Assembly: GCF_003234815.2 (NCBI RefSeq)
Contig: NZ_CP126279.1
Span: 1,116,001-1,180,000, forward strand
From: Curtobacterium sp. MCBD17_035
GTDB lineage: Bacteria; Actinomycetota; Actinomycetes; Actinomycetales; Microbacteriaceae
DNA length: 64,000 bases
Reading direction: 5' to 3'
The position numbers and the translations under genes were made by a program. The notes under the pieces were generated by a model. It made no database searches. It saw only the letters and a list, made by a program, of their open reading frames with translations, and was not told the DNA's origin. The stretch's first letter is position 1; the number at the start of each line of letters is the position of its first letter. Positions 42,539-51,066 of this stretch are shown here, one piece after another.

Positions 42539-43333
42539 ATGCCCAACGACGCGTACAACGAACCAGCCGTCGCCCTGCCCACCGCCTCGATGCCGCTGCT
42601 CGGCTTCGGCACCTGGCAGATCGAGGACGCCGACGCCCCCGCTGCCGTGAGCTCGGCCCTCGAGGCCGGCTACCGCCACATCGACACCGCCACCGGCTAC
42701 GCCAACGAGCGCGGGGTCGGTCGGGCCGTCGCCGAGTCCGGACTCGACCGCGACGAGGTGTTCATCACCACCAAGCTGCCGCCGGAGCACGGCGGCCGTG
42801 AACGGCAGACCATCTCCGAGAGCCTGGACAAGCTCGGCGTCGACCAGCTCGACCTGTGGCTCGTGCACTGGCCGCCGAACGGCGAGGCGACCCCGGCGGT
42901 GTGGGAGCAGGTCATCGCCGCCCAGCAGGACGGTCTGACCAAGGCCATCGGCGTCAGCAACTACTCGCTGGCGCAGATCGACGAACTCATCGACGCGACC
43001 GGCGTGACCCCGTCGGTGAACCAGGTGCGCTGGAGCCCTGCGGAGTACGACGTCGCCTTCGCCCAGGGGTTGGCCGAGCGCGGCGTCGTCCTCGAGGGGT
43101 ACAGCCCGTTCAAGGCCTCGAACCTCCAGGACCCGACGTTCCTCCGCATCGCCGAGGCGCACGACGCCGACGCCGCGCAGGTCATCGTCGCATGGCACAT
43201 CGCGCACGAGTTCGTCGTCATCCCGAAGTCGTCGCAGCCGGAGCGCATCCGCTCGAACGCGCGCGGCGTGACGTTCCAGCTGACCGAGGACGAGGTCGCC
43301 GCGATCGACGCCCTGGGAACCTCCGCCCGCTGA
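42539..43333 (+). CDS. Aldo/keto reductase (2,5-diketo-D-gluconate reductase-like)
   Basis: 264 aa NADPH-dependent reductase. The N-terminus is MPLLGFGTWQIEDAD. The catalytic tetrad is visible as HIDTATGYANE (Asp, Tyr), ITTKLPPEHGG (Lys) and WLVHWPPNGE (His). The cofactor end is FVVIPKSSQPERIRSNARGV. The signatures place it with AKR5-type enzymes reducing sugar ketones or small aldehydes. A long palindromic element follows the gene before the convergent MFS gene. Confidence 0.88.
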   Translation: MPNDAYNEPAVALPTASMPLLGFGTWQIEDADAPAAVSSALEAGYRHIDTATGYANERGVGRAVAESGLDRDEVFITTKLPPEHGGRERQTISESLDKLGVDQLDLWLVHWPPNGEATPAVWEQVIAAQQDGLTKAIGVSNYSLAQIDELIDATGVTPSVNQVRWSPAEYDVAFAQGLAERGVVLEGYSPFKASNLQDPTFLRIAEAHDADAAQVIVAWHIAHEFVVIPKSSQPERIRSNARGVTFQLTEDEVAAIDALGTSAR

Positions 43334-43342
43334 CGCGCGATC

Positions 43343-43406
43343 CCGCGAGATCGCGGTCGTTGTCGTTCCGAACGCGGTCAGAACGACAACGACTGCGATC
43401 TCGCGG
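43343..43406. repeat. Dispersed palindrome, copy A
   Basis: Arms 43343-43368 and 43381-43406 pair at 25 of 26 positions around a 12-nt loop. The core is CGAGATCGCAGTCGTTG and its complement. It lies between the convergent aldo/keto reductase and MFS genes. Copies B and C are at 52103 and 56641. Confidence 0.85.
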
Positions 43407-43441
43407 AAGAGGGGCCGGGCGCGGCGGCGGCGCGGGCGCGG

Positions 43442-44887
43442 TCAGCTCGCCGGGGCCGGGCGCGAGAGCGCTGCGAGCGAGCGATCGGCGAGCGTCAGCG
43501 CCACGAGGACCGCGGCCGCCACGACCATGATCCACGCGAGTTCGTGCAGCCCGGGGGTGGTCGCCCGTGCCCCGAACGCCGCCCCGCCCGACGCCGACGC
43601 CACGATCGCGCCGAAGTACGAGAACGTCCGGAGCAAGCCCGCGGACGCGCCGACTCGCTCGGGGTCCGCCTGGTGGTACAGGGCGTTCTGGTTCGCCAGG
43701 TTGAGCAGCCCGAGCGGGATCCCGACGAGCGTGGTGAGGGCGAACAGGAGCCACACGGCCGTGCCGGACCCCACGGCGAGGAGCAGGACGCAGCCGACGA
43801 GCAACAGGACGCCGCCGACGACGAGCTTCGCCCGCACCTCGGGCCGTCTGCCGGTCAGGGTCGACACGACGATGGCCGCACCGAACAGCGGGAGCAGCAC
43901 GAGCCCCGCGGCCGATGCCGACAAGCCACGGCCGTCCTCGAGCCACTGCGTGAACCCGTAGAGGAACGCGTAGCTGACGACCTGGGCGACGAGGGCGCGC
44001 GCGAACGTCCCGAGCAGCGGGAGGTTGCCGGCGAACACCCGCACGTCGATGAACGGGTCGACGGCGCGGAGCTCGCGCACCGTGAAGGCGACCGCGGCGG
44101 CGACGGCGACCACGAGCAGCCAGACGAGTGCCGGCCGCAGGTCCATGAGGAACAGCAGGAGCGCGAGGAGCGTCGCCGCGAAGAGCAGGACACCGGCGAC
44201 GTCGAACCGCGCACGCGTCCGGGTGGCGTCGAGCGCGGTGTGCCGGGGGAGTGCGACCCAGCCGAGCACCAGACAGGCGACACCGAGCGGGATGTTGACC
44301 GCGAACGTCGCCCGCCACCCGCCGACGGCGATGAGGAGTCCGCCGAGCGTCGGCCCGATCACCGCGATGGTCTGCGTCGTCACGGCGAGCGCGGTGAGCA
44401 CCGCCTGGGGGCTGTCCTGCCCGGTGCGGCGGCCCTCGGCACGGATGAGCGTCATGGCGGCGGGGTACCCCGCGCACGTGCCGAACCCGAGCACGACCCG
44501 GGCGGCGACGAGCCACCCGAGCCCGGGGGCCGCGGTGCCGATCACGCCCGCGACGAGGGTGAGCACGGCGCCGACGAGGAACAGCCGCCGCGGCCCGAAC
44601 GTGTCGACGAGTCGCCCCACCAGGGGCTGCCCGATCGACGTCGCCAGGTACAGCGCGGACACCAGCCAGGCGGTCTCCGACGCGGGTGCGCCGAACGCGG
44701 CGGCGATCGGCACGAGGGCGACCGCGATGATCGACGAGTTGATCGGGTTGAGGATCGACCCGAGCATCATCGGCGCGAGCAGGCGCCGGTCGAACCGGTC
44801 GGGAGGCGCGGCGCGGCCCCGTCGTCCGGCTCCCGGCGTGGACGGTGCAGTGGTGCGGGGGAGCCGCCCGGTGTCCGACTCGCTCAT
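43442..44887 (-). CDS. MFS drug-efflux transporter (DHA type)
   Basis: 481 aa with 13-14 membrane helices. The start is LLAPMMLGSILNPINSSIIA; the loop signature is LVGRLVDTFGPRRLFLVGAV, and motif C-like glycines lie in VLTALAVTTQTIAVIGPTLG, GLLIAVGGWRATFAVNIPLG. This resembles the drug:H+ antiporter branch (EmrB/QacA-like). It starts by ATGA overlap with the MarR gene before it, so the pair is one operon for efflux with its repressor. Confidence 0.88.
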   Translation of the reverse strand: MSESDTGRLPRTTAPSTPGAGRRGRAAPPDRFDRRLLAPMMLGSILNPINSSIIAVALVPIAAAFGAPASETAWLVSALYLATSIGQPLVGRLVDTFGPRRLFLVGAVLTLVAGVIGTAAPGLGWLVAARVVLGFGTCAGYPAAMTLIRAEGRRTGQDSPQAVLTALAVTTQTIAVIGPTLGGLLIAVGGWRATFAVNIPLGVACLVLGWVALPRHTALDATRTRARFDVAGVLLFAATLLALLLFLMDLRPALVWLLVVAVAAAVAFTVRELRAVDPFIDVRVFAGNLPLLGTFARALVAQVVSYAFLYGFTQWLEDGRGLSASAAGLVLLPLFGAAIVVSTLTGRRPEVRAKLVVGGVLLLVGCVLLLAVGSGTAVWLLFALTTLVGIPLGLLNLANQNALYHQADPERVGASAGLLRTFSYFGAIVASASGGAAFGARATTPGLHELAWIMVVAAAVLVALTLADRSLAALSRPAPAS

Positions 44888-45354
44888 CGGTCGGTGCGCT
44901 CCGTCGGCGCCTCGGCGACCCGGTCGAGCAGCGCCAGGGCCTCGAGCAGTCGACGACGCTCGTCCTCCGTGTACCGCTCGGCCATCACCTCGGTGAGCCA
45001 CTCCTGCCGCGCGGCGCGGTTGCCCTCGTTCTGCACCGACCCGGCGTCGGTCAGGCCGACGATCTGGCGGCGCCCGTCGGTGGGGTCGGGTGCCCGCTGC
45101 ACGAGCCCTGCGGCCTCGAGCGCGGTGAGGGTGTTCGCCATCGACTGCGGCCGGACGCCCTCGAGCACGGCGAGAGCCGAGGCGGTGGTCGCCTCGCCCT
45201 TGCCGACGCGGGTCAGGACGGACGCCTGCGAGGGAGTGAGGTCGCCCTCGGCCGCGACCTCGCGCAGGCGGCGGAGGAAACGGCCGACGGCCACGCGCAC
45301 GGCCAGCGAGGTCGCCGCGGGGGATGCGTCGAGTGGGATCGGTTCGTCGGACAT
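44884..45354 (-). CDS. MarR-family regulator of the MFS pump
   Basis: 156 aa. Winged-helix features: LRREVAAEGDLTPSQASVLTR-like first helices, GEATTASALAVLEGVRPQSM recognition region, TLTALEAAGLVQRAPDPTDG, RRQIVGLTDAG wing. ATG 45354 is chosen because longer forms read through the promoter palindrome. It is divergent from the isochorismatase-like gene and may control both it and the coupled MFS gene. Confidence 0.85.
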   Translation of the reverse strand: MSDEPIPLDASPAATSLAVRVAVGRFLRRLREVAAEGDLTPSQASVLTRVGKGEATTASALAVLEGVRPQSMANTLTALEAAGLVQRAPDPTDGRRQIVGLTDAGSVQNEGNRAARQEWLTEVMAERYTEDERRRLLEALALLDRVAEAPTERTDR

Positions 45355-45387
45355 GATCTGCAGCCTAGACTGCGCATCAGTACCTGT

Positions 45388-45401
45388 ACAGTCAGGACTG
45401 T
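45388..45401. promoter_or_regulatory. Putative MarR operator (MFS/isochorismatase intergenic)
   Basis: ACAGTC-AG-GACTGT is a near-perfect inverted repeat (6+6 around AG) centred in the 77-bp gap between the divergent MarR-MFS operon and the isochorismatase-like gene. It could serve both promoters. Confidence 0.6.
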
Positions 45402-45431
45402 CGAATTCCACACGACCACCGGAGGCTCGCC

Positions 45432-45992
45432 ATGTCCACACCCGTCCTGCTCGTCATGGACTTCCAGACCAGCATCGTCGACCGGCTCGGCTCGCCCGAG
45501 GTCCTGGCGGCCGCCACGCGCGCGGTCGATGCCGCCCGCACGAACGGCGTGCCCGTGGTGTTCGTCCGCGTCGCCTTCCGCGCGGGGTTCCCGGAGATCG
45601 CCGCGTCGAACAAGAGCTTCGGCGCGATCCGGCAGCGGGGCGACGCCGCCGGCTTCGACGAGCGCTCGACCGCGATCGACGCCGCGTTCGCGGTCCGCCC
45701 CGACGAGGTCGTCGTGACGAAGCGCCGGGTCAGTGCCTTCGCCGGCAGCGACCTCGACGTCGTGCTCCGGGCTGCCGGGGCGACCGAACTCGTCCTCGCG
45801 GGCATCGCCACGAGCGGGGTCGTGCTGTCGACCCTCCGGCAGGCCGCGGACCTCGACTACGGGATCACCGTCCTCGCCGACGCATGTGCGGACGCCGATC
45901 CCGAGGTCCACCGGGTCCTGACCGAGAAGGTCTACCCCCGACAGGCCGACGTCACGACCGTGGACGCTTGGGTGGCGAACCTCCGCGGATGA
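45432..45992 (+). CDS. Isochorismatase-family hydrolase lacking the usual catalytic Cys
   Basis: 186 aa. The fold markers are LLVMDFQTSIVD (catalytic Asp10) and VVVTKRRVSAFAGSDL (Lys97). In cysteine hydrolases of this family the next motif is GxxTxxCV; here GIATSGVVLSTL has Val130 where Cys is expected. Members without Cys include true isochorismatases (EntB/PhzD type), so it may hydrolyse vinyl ethers rather than amides, or be inactive. ATG 45432 follows CCGGAGG. It shares a promoter region with the MarR-MFS operon. Confidence 0.82.
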   Translation: MSTPVLLVMDFQTSIVDRLGSPEVLAAATRAVDAARTNGVPVVFVRVAFRAGFPEIAASNKSFGAIRQRGDAAGFDERSTAIDAAFAVRPDEVVVTKRRVSAFAGSDLDVVLRAAGATELVLAGIATSGVVLSTLRQAADLDYGITVLADACADADPEVHRVLTEKVYPRQADVTTVDAWVANLRG

Positions 45993-46022
45993 CGCTGCCG
46001 GGCCTCCCGGCCGTCCCGCGGA

Positions 46023-46493
46023 TCAGACCAGGATCTTCGAGACGCAGACCACGTCCGCCACGAGGGTGTGCGCACCGAACGGGGCGATCGGCACGTACCC
46101 GCGGCGCAGCAGCGTGTCCGTGATGTCCGCGTCTCCCGGGGTGCCGGCGTGCACGAGGGCGGGGGAGCCGAGTTCGCCCGCGACCTGTTCGAGGCGGCTG
46201 AGCAGCGCGCTGCCGACACCTGCGCCCCGGGCGTCCTCGCGGATGAAGAACGACTGGATCTCGAGCACGCCGTCGGCGACCTCGCTGAGGACCCCGTAGC
46301 CGAGCGGCTCACCCATGCCGTTGCGGACCGTCAGGTTCGCCGCGACCGACGCCGGGGGCAGCGTCCGTGCCATGCGCGGGGGGAGCCCGGCGCTGAGGAG
46401 TGCGACGGCCCGCAGGCGAACGGCGTCCTCGCCGCTGTACGGCTCGTGGTCGATCGTGATCTCGGATGGTGCTGTGGTGCTCATGAGCGTCAT
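46023..46493 (-). CDS. GNAT-family N-acetyltransferase
   Basis: 156 aa. The acetyl-CoA loop is REDARGAGVGSALLSRLEQV, preceded by the beta strands GYGVLSEVADGVLEIQSFFI and followed by GYVPIAPFGAHTLVADVVCV. ATG 46493 has GAGGA just upstream; an ATG three codons later is an alternative. Substrate unknown. A small palindrome lies in its promoter region. Confidence 0.8.
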   Translation of the reverse strand: MTLMSTTAPSEITIDHEPYSGEDAVRLRAVALLSAGLPPRMARTLPPASVAANLTVRNGMGEPLGYGVLSEVADGVLEIQSFFIREDARGAGVGSALLSRLEQVAGELGSPALVHAGTPGDADITDTLLRRGYVPIAPFGAHTLVADVVCVSKILV

Positions 46494-46588
46494 TGGTTCC
46501 TCGGTTCGGGTTGCACAGGGCGACCGCTCGATCGCCCCACTGCACGTCCGGAGTCGCCACGTCCAGGGCCGGGCGGGAACTCGGATTC

Positions 46589-46603
46589 GCTAGTCTGTCT
46601 AGC
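46589..46603. promoter_or_regulatory. Small palindrome upstream of the GNAT gene
   Basis: GCTAG-TCTGT-CTAGC is a perfect 5+5 inverted repeat about 95 bp before the GNAT start, in locally AT-richer DNA. It may be an operator; its protein is unknown. Confidence 0.4.
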
Positions 46604-46609
46604 AAATCA

Positions 46610-46651
46610 GGTCACACCGGGGGCACGCTGTGAGTCCTGTCCCCGGTGACC
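46610..46651 (-). terminator. Hairpin after the SNF2 ATPase gene
   Basis: GGTCACACCGGGG pairs with CCCCGGTGACC with a 2-nt bulge around a loop of about 18 nt. It lies about 40 bp beyond the stop of the minus-strand SNF2 gene, and is a plausible terminator. Confidence 0.45.
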
Positions 46652-46689
46652 ACCCAGTTCGGGGTGTGGTGGATCCAGACGGAACTGTC

Positions 46690-49600
46690 CTACTCCAGGA
46701 GCCCCCGCACGTCCTCAGCCGTCAGCGCTCCCGAGAACGTGTCGTCCTCGTCGATGACCGCGTCGAACAGTTCCCCCTTGCGGGTCGCGAGGGCCAGGAC
46801 CTTGTCCTCGATGGTGTCCTGCGCGATGAGGCGGTGCACGCTCACGGGGACCCGCTGCCCGATGCGGTGCGCGCGGTCGATCGCCTGGGCCTCCGCCGCG
46901 GGGTTCCACCAGGGATCGAGCACGAACACCGTGTCGGCCTCGGTCAGGTTGAGGCCGAACCCGCCCGCCTTGAGGCTGATGAGGAACGCCGACGCACTGC
47001 CCTGCTTGAACCGGTCGATCACCGCTGCGCGACCGGTCGTCGACCCGTCGAGGTACTCGTACGCCACGCCGCGCGCGTCGAGCCCGGCCGCGACGAGCCG
47101 GAGGAACGAGGTGAACTGACTGAACACGAGGGCACGGCGCCCCTCGGCCTCGAGCTCCGCGAGGTCGTCGAGCAGCAGGTCGAGCTTCGCCGACGGCACG
47201 GCCGAGTCCGGGTCGATGAGCGCCGGCGAGAGGGCGAGCATCCGCAGGAGCGTCAGCGAGCGGAACACGATCATCCGGTTCCGGTCCATGTCGTCGAGCA
47301 GGTCGAGCACCTTGAGCCGCTCGCGCTGCAGGGTCCGGTCGTAGAGGGCGCGGTGCTCCGGGTCGAGGTCGACGTGCAGCACCTGCTCGACCTTCTCGGG
47401 CAGGTCCGCCGCCACGGACTCCTTGGTGCGCCGGAGCATGAGCGGGCGGATCCGCCGCCGCAGCCGACCCATCACATCGGCCCGCTGCTCCGGTGTCAGG
47501 TCCGGGGACGCAACCGGCTTGACCACGTCGTCCGTGAACCGCGTCACGCTCGACAGCAGACCGGGCGCGACGACCGAGAAGATCGACCACAGGTCCATGA
47601 GCCCGTTCTCGAGCGGCGTCCCGGTGATCGCGAGCTTGAACGGCGCGGGGAGGTCCGCCGCGAGCCGGTTCGCCTGCGACGTCCGGTTCTTGACGAACTG
47701 CGCCTCGTCGAGGACCAGCCCGGCCCACTCCTGCTGTCGGTACGCCGCCGCGTCGAGCCGGAACAGCGCGTACGAGGTCACGACGACGTCCGCCTCGGCC
47801 GCGGCGTCCCGGAGCATCCGCCGTCGCTTCGCGGTCGTCGCCGTCACGCCGCGCACCACGAGCGACGGGGTGAACCGCGCCGCCTCGGTGACCCAGTTGC
47901 CGACGACGCTCGTCGGCGCGACCACGAGGAACGGGCGACGGTCGGGAGCGGCGGCTGACGGGCCTCCCGACCGGTCCGGTGCGGCGTCCCCCGAGCCGGC
48001 CCGCGCGCGTTCGCGCTCCCGCACGCCCGCCACGAACGCGAGCGTCTGCAGCGTCTTGCCGAGCCCCATGTCGTCCGCCAGGACCCCGCCGAGCCCGTGC
48101 TCGTACAGGAACGTCAGCCACGCCAGGCCCTCGCGTTGGTAGGGGCGGAGCTCGGCGTGCACGGAGTCCGGCACGGACACGGCCGCGATCACCGGGTCGT
48201 CGTCGGTGGCGTCCTGGAACCGCAGGAGGCCCTCGACGGTCTCGCGCCACCGGGCGTCCTGCACGGTCTCGTCGGCGAGCTGGTCGAACTCCGACCACAG
48301 CGCGGCCTGGTACGGGCTGATGCGGTAGCGGCCGGGCTCCCACTCGTCGAGCTCGGTCGCCTCGTCGATGAGGCGCTTCAGCTCGTCGAACACCGGGTTC
48401 TGCAGTGACATGTACGTGTTGTCGATGAGCTTGAGCTTCCGCTCCCGCTTGGCGAGCGCCTCGAGCAGGGGCGTGAACGGGACCGTGCGACCCTCGACGG
48501 TCACGAGGAACCCGAGGTCGAACCAGTCGCGGTGCGGGCTCGGCATCGTGGTCAGGGTCAGCTTCGGCTGGTCGGTGAGTTCCCGGTAGTCCGGGCGCTC
48601 GCCCACGATGCGGACGCGCAGGTCGTCGCGGGCCTGGAGTGTCGGCAGGGTCGTCGTCGTGAACTCGATGGCGTCGGAGCCGTCGAGCACCTGGTCGCCG
48701 TCGTCGGAGTCCCCGTCGTCGGCGTCGCTTCCGTCGACGTCGCCGCCGCGGTCACGGTCACGGACCGGGTCGACGCCGGTCCGGCTCGGCCACCGCACGC
48801 CAGGAGGCCCGTCCACTTCCGACAGGTCCGGAACCGGTCCGTGCGCTGCCGGGAGGTCCCGTCGGCCGTCCACGTGCCAACGCCAGCTGAGCAGCACCCG
48901 GTCCTCGGGCTCGAACGTCACGGTCAGGACGAACTCCGGCGGCGTGCGGTCCGGGAGCTCGAGCGAGCCGTCGGCGCTCACGAGGTCCACGCTGCCGCGC
49001 AGGCGGGGCGAGACGTCGTGCAGGAACTCGTCGACGTCCGCGGGCGGGACGGTGATGCGGTCCCCGGTCGTCAGGAGACGGCGCTGGTCCTCGCGCAGGG
49101 GCGTCGGTGTCGGCGCGAGGGTGATGTGCAGCGCGGGGGAGCGACGGAAGGCGTAGACGCCGTGGGTGCCGATCGCGCCCGCGGCCCCCGGCGGGATCGG
49201 ACGGCCGTCGACCAGGGCGAGTGCGCCGAGCTGCACGCCGTCCGACGTGCGGGACGCATCGAGGACGACCCGGGCCTCCCGGCCGACGACGACGGCACGG
49301 GCGTCGGTGTCGGCGGTGGGGTCGGGCGCCGTGCCAGTGCCGGTGCCGGTGCCGGTGCCGGCACTGGCGCTCCGGCCGCGCCCGCGCGCCGCGGCCTTCG
49401 CGCCCGCCGCGACGAGCCCGATGCCGAGGCGGTCGGCCTCGTGCAGCAGCGGCCACAACAGCGGACTCGCGAACTCGTCGAGGAACAGCCAGTCGCTCTC
49501 GCCCGGCGCGTACGCCGCGTGCGCGGAGCGGTGCAGCGCGGCGAACTGCAGGAACCAGGCGTGCTGGTCGGGGTCCGCGCCGAGGCGGTTGCGCGAGTAC

Positions 49601-50253
49601 GGGAGCGACCCCCAGGTGAGTTGCCCGCGGACCCAGTTGCCCGCTGCGCTGCGCGTGACCGGGCGGACGCCGAGGCGGACACGGCTCCCGACCGACCGAG
49701 CGGCGTCGTGAGCCGCCGCTGCGCGAGCGAGTCGCTGCGGCACGAGGTCCCGGAGCTCGAACTGGAGGCCCATCGCGGTCGTCCGTGCGCTCGCCGGCCC
49801 GGGGTCGCCGGCGAGCGACCCGAGCGCCGTCCGCCAGTGCTCGGGCGGCGCGGCTACGGCGTCGTCGACCGCCGTCACGGCGAGGCCCGTCGGCTCCACG
49901 AGTCCGGTGAGTCCGGCGGCGCCGGTCAGCCCGGGGTCGCGCCGGACCGCGGCGGCCGTGACCTCGAGGAGCGCCGCCGCGACGTGCTTGCAGTCGCCAC
50001 CGATGGGGCACGTGCAGGTGTTCCGGCCGGGTCGGCTGAACGGACCGCGGGTGGGCGTGAGGTGCACGCTCACCTGGTACGGCTCGGGGCCGGAGCCCTG
50101 CACGAGGGCGGCGAGCGTCTCGTCCGCGTCGTCCCAGCGGGTCCCGAGCACGCCGCCGGCACGCACGAGGTCCTTCGCGCGCCCGAACGGACGCGGGCCG
50201 ACGAGTCGGATGACGTCGACCGCGTCGACGAGCGGGGCGGGCATGTCCCCCAT
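46690..50253 (-). CDS. SWIM zinc-finger SNF2-family helicase/ATPase
   Basis: About 1187 aa. The N-terminal SWIM zinc finger has Cys80, Cys82, Cys88 and His90 (CTCPIGGDCKH). A long poorly conserved middle region with an Asp/Gly/Ser-rich insert (about residues 490-510) follows. The SNF2 motor has DDMGLGKT with Lys733, the DEAQ box near 849, and helicase motifs VFSQFTSFLRLVAAGLDARG and QAIDRAHRIGQ. The last residues are GALTAEDVRGLLE. Actinobacterial relatives are DNA-dependent ATPases near repair or defence genes; the role is not known. ATG 50253 is chosen over ATG 50244 only by length. Confidence 0.88.
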   Translation of the reverse strand: MGDMPAPLVDAVDVIRLVGPRPFGRAKDLVRAGGVLGTRWDDADETLAALVQGSGPEPYQVSVHLTPTRGPFSRPGRNTCTCPIGGDCKHVAAALLEVTAAAVRRDPGLTGAAGLTGLVEPTGLAVTAVDDAVAAPPEHWRTALGSLAGDPGPASARTTAMGLQFELRDLVPQRLARAAAAHDAARSVGSRVRLGVRPVTRSAAGNWVRGQLTWGSLPYSRNRLGADPDQHAWFLQFAALHRSAHAAYAPGESDWLFLDEFASPLLWPLLHEADRLGIGLVAAGAKAAARGRGRSASAGTGTGTGTGTAPDPTADTDARAVVVGREARVVLDASRTSDGVQLGALALVDGRPIPPGAAGAIGTHGVYAFRRSPALHITLAPTPTPLREDQRRLLTTGDRITVPPADVDEFLHDVSPRLRGSVDLVSADGSLELPDRTPPEFVLTVTFEPEDRVLLSWRWHVDGRRDLPAAHGPVPDLSEVDGPPGVRWPSRTGVDPVRDRDRGGDVDGSDADDGDSDDGDQVLDGSDAIEFTTTTLPTLQARDDLRVRIVGERPDYRELTDQPKLTLTTMPSPHRDWFDLGFLVTVEGRTVPFTPLLEALAKRERKLKLIDNTYMSLQNPVFDELKRLIDEATELDEWEPGRYRISPYQAALWSEFDQLADETVQDARWRETVEGLLRFQDATDDDPVIAAVSVPDSVHAELRPYQREGLAWLTFLYEHGLGGVLADDMGLGKTLQTLAFVAGVRERERARAGSGDAAPDRSGGPSAAAPDRRPFLVVAPTSVVGNWVTEAARFTPSLVVRGVTATTAKRRRMLRDAAAEADVVVTSYALFRLDAAAYRQQEWAGLVLDEAQFVKNRTSQANRLAADLPAPFKLAITGTPLENGLMDLWSIFSVVAPGLLSSVTRFTDDVVKPVASPDLTPEQRADVMGRLRRRIRPLMLRRTKESVAADLPEKVEQVLHVDLDPEHRALYDRTLQRERLKVLDLLDDMDRNRMIVFRSLTLLRMLALSPALIDPDSAVPSAKLDLLLDDLAELEAEGRRALVFSQFTSFLRLVAAGLDARGVAYEYLDGSTTGRAAVIDRFKQGSASAFLISLKAGGFGLNLTEADTVFVLDPWWNPAAEAQAIDRAHRIGQRVPVSVHRLIAQDTIEDKVLALATRKGELFDAVIDEDDTFSGALTAEDVRGLLE

Positions 50254-50276
50254 CGTCGCAGGAGCGTCCGACGTCG

Positions 50277-50891
50277 TCAGTCGCCCGGCTCCGCCCGCAG
50301 TCCCGCGAGCAGCAGCCGCACCATGCGTTCGGCACGGCCGGACCGCTCGGTCCCGGGAGGCCCACCCGCGTGACAGAGGTCCGCGACCGCCCCGAGGAAC
50401 TCGGCGGCGTCGACCTCGTGCACGACGTCCCCGGACGCGGTCGCCGCGGTGAGCAGCCGATCGAGCGTCGGTGCGAGTCGCGTCGAGAAGTACTCGGCGA
50501 GCGGTTCGTACGCCGGGTCGCCCGAGTGGAGTGCCGCAGCGAGCCCGCGCTTCGTGGCGACGAACTGGGTGTAGCGCATGATCCAGCGGTCGAGTGCCTC
50601 GCCCGGCGGCGAGGTGGCCTCGATCTCCTCCGCAGCCGCCACGCACGCGTCCATCTCCCGCCGGAACACCGCCGAGATGAGGTCCGAGCGGAGCGGGAAG
50701 TGCCGGTACAGGGTGCCGACCCCGACGCCCGCGCGTTCGGCGATCGACCGCACCGGCGCGTCCACGCCGGCGTCCGCGAACACCGCCTTCGCGGCTTCGA
50801 GGAGGGCATCGACGTTCTGCCGCGCGTCCGAGCGCATCCGTCGGCCGGCCGGGGCGATCGACGCCTCGGTGTCGCTCGTGGGCGCGGGCAT
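50277..50891 (-). CDS. TetR-family repressor
   Basis: 204 aa. Helix-turn-helix: ARQNVDALLEAAKAVFADAG, VDAPVRSIAERAGVGVGTLY, RHFPLRSDLISAVFRREMDA. The C-terminal ligand domain carries TRLAPTLDRLLTAATASGDV, typical of the SbtR/YcdC-like group. It is divergent from an aldo/keto reductase gene; two matched 17-bp palindromes lie in the gap, one just before its own start. ATG 50891 is chosen because the longer frame reads through both operators. Confidence 0.9.
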   Translation of the reverse strand: MPAPTSDTEASIAPAGRRMRSDARQNVDALLEAAKAVFADAGVDAPVRSIAERAGVGVGTLYRHFPLRSDLISAVFRREMDACVAAAEEIEATSPPGEALDRWIMRYTQFVATKRGLAAALHSGDPAYEPLAEYFSTRLAPTLDRLLTAATASGDVVHEVDAAEFLGAVADLCHAGGPPGTERSGRAERMVRLLLAGLRAEPGD

Positions 50892-50909
50892 GGTGGGGCT
50901 CCTCTTGCG

Positions 50910-50926
50910 GCGGAACAAAGTTCCGC
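50910..50926. promoter_or_regulatory. TetR operator 1
   Basis: GCGGAAC-AAA-GTTCCGC is a perfect 7+7 palindrome 18 bp before the TetR start codon. A second copy lies 35 bp away. Confidence 0.8.
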
Positions 50927-50944
50927 ATAAGGTGACAGAATCAA

Positions 50945-50961
50945 GCGGAACAGGGTTCCGG
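50945..50961. promoter_or_regulatory. TetR operator 2
   Basis: GCGGAAC-AGG-GTTCCGG repeats the operator 1 half-sites with one end mismatch. The 35-bp centre-to-centre spacing is somewhat over three helical turns. A further GTTCCGGAA-like sequence follows near 50985. Confidence 0.75.
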
Positions 50962-51066
50962 ATAGCCGAATCGCATCGAGCGGTCGTTCCGGAAGGTCGT
51001 TCCGATTCATCGATCATACGACCCGCCTCGGCTGACAGGGCGGCGCGGGTCCGGAAGTGGAGCATC

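Noticed and set aside
43544..46123. An 859-aa plus-strand frame opposite MFS and MarR
   Set aside because: Asp/Glu/Arg/His-rich antisense pattern with no domain.
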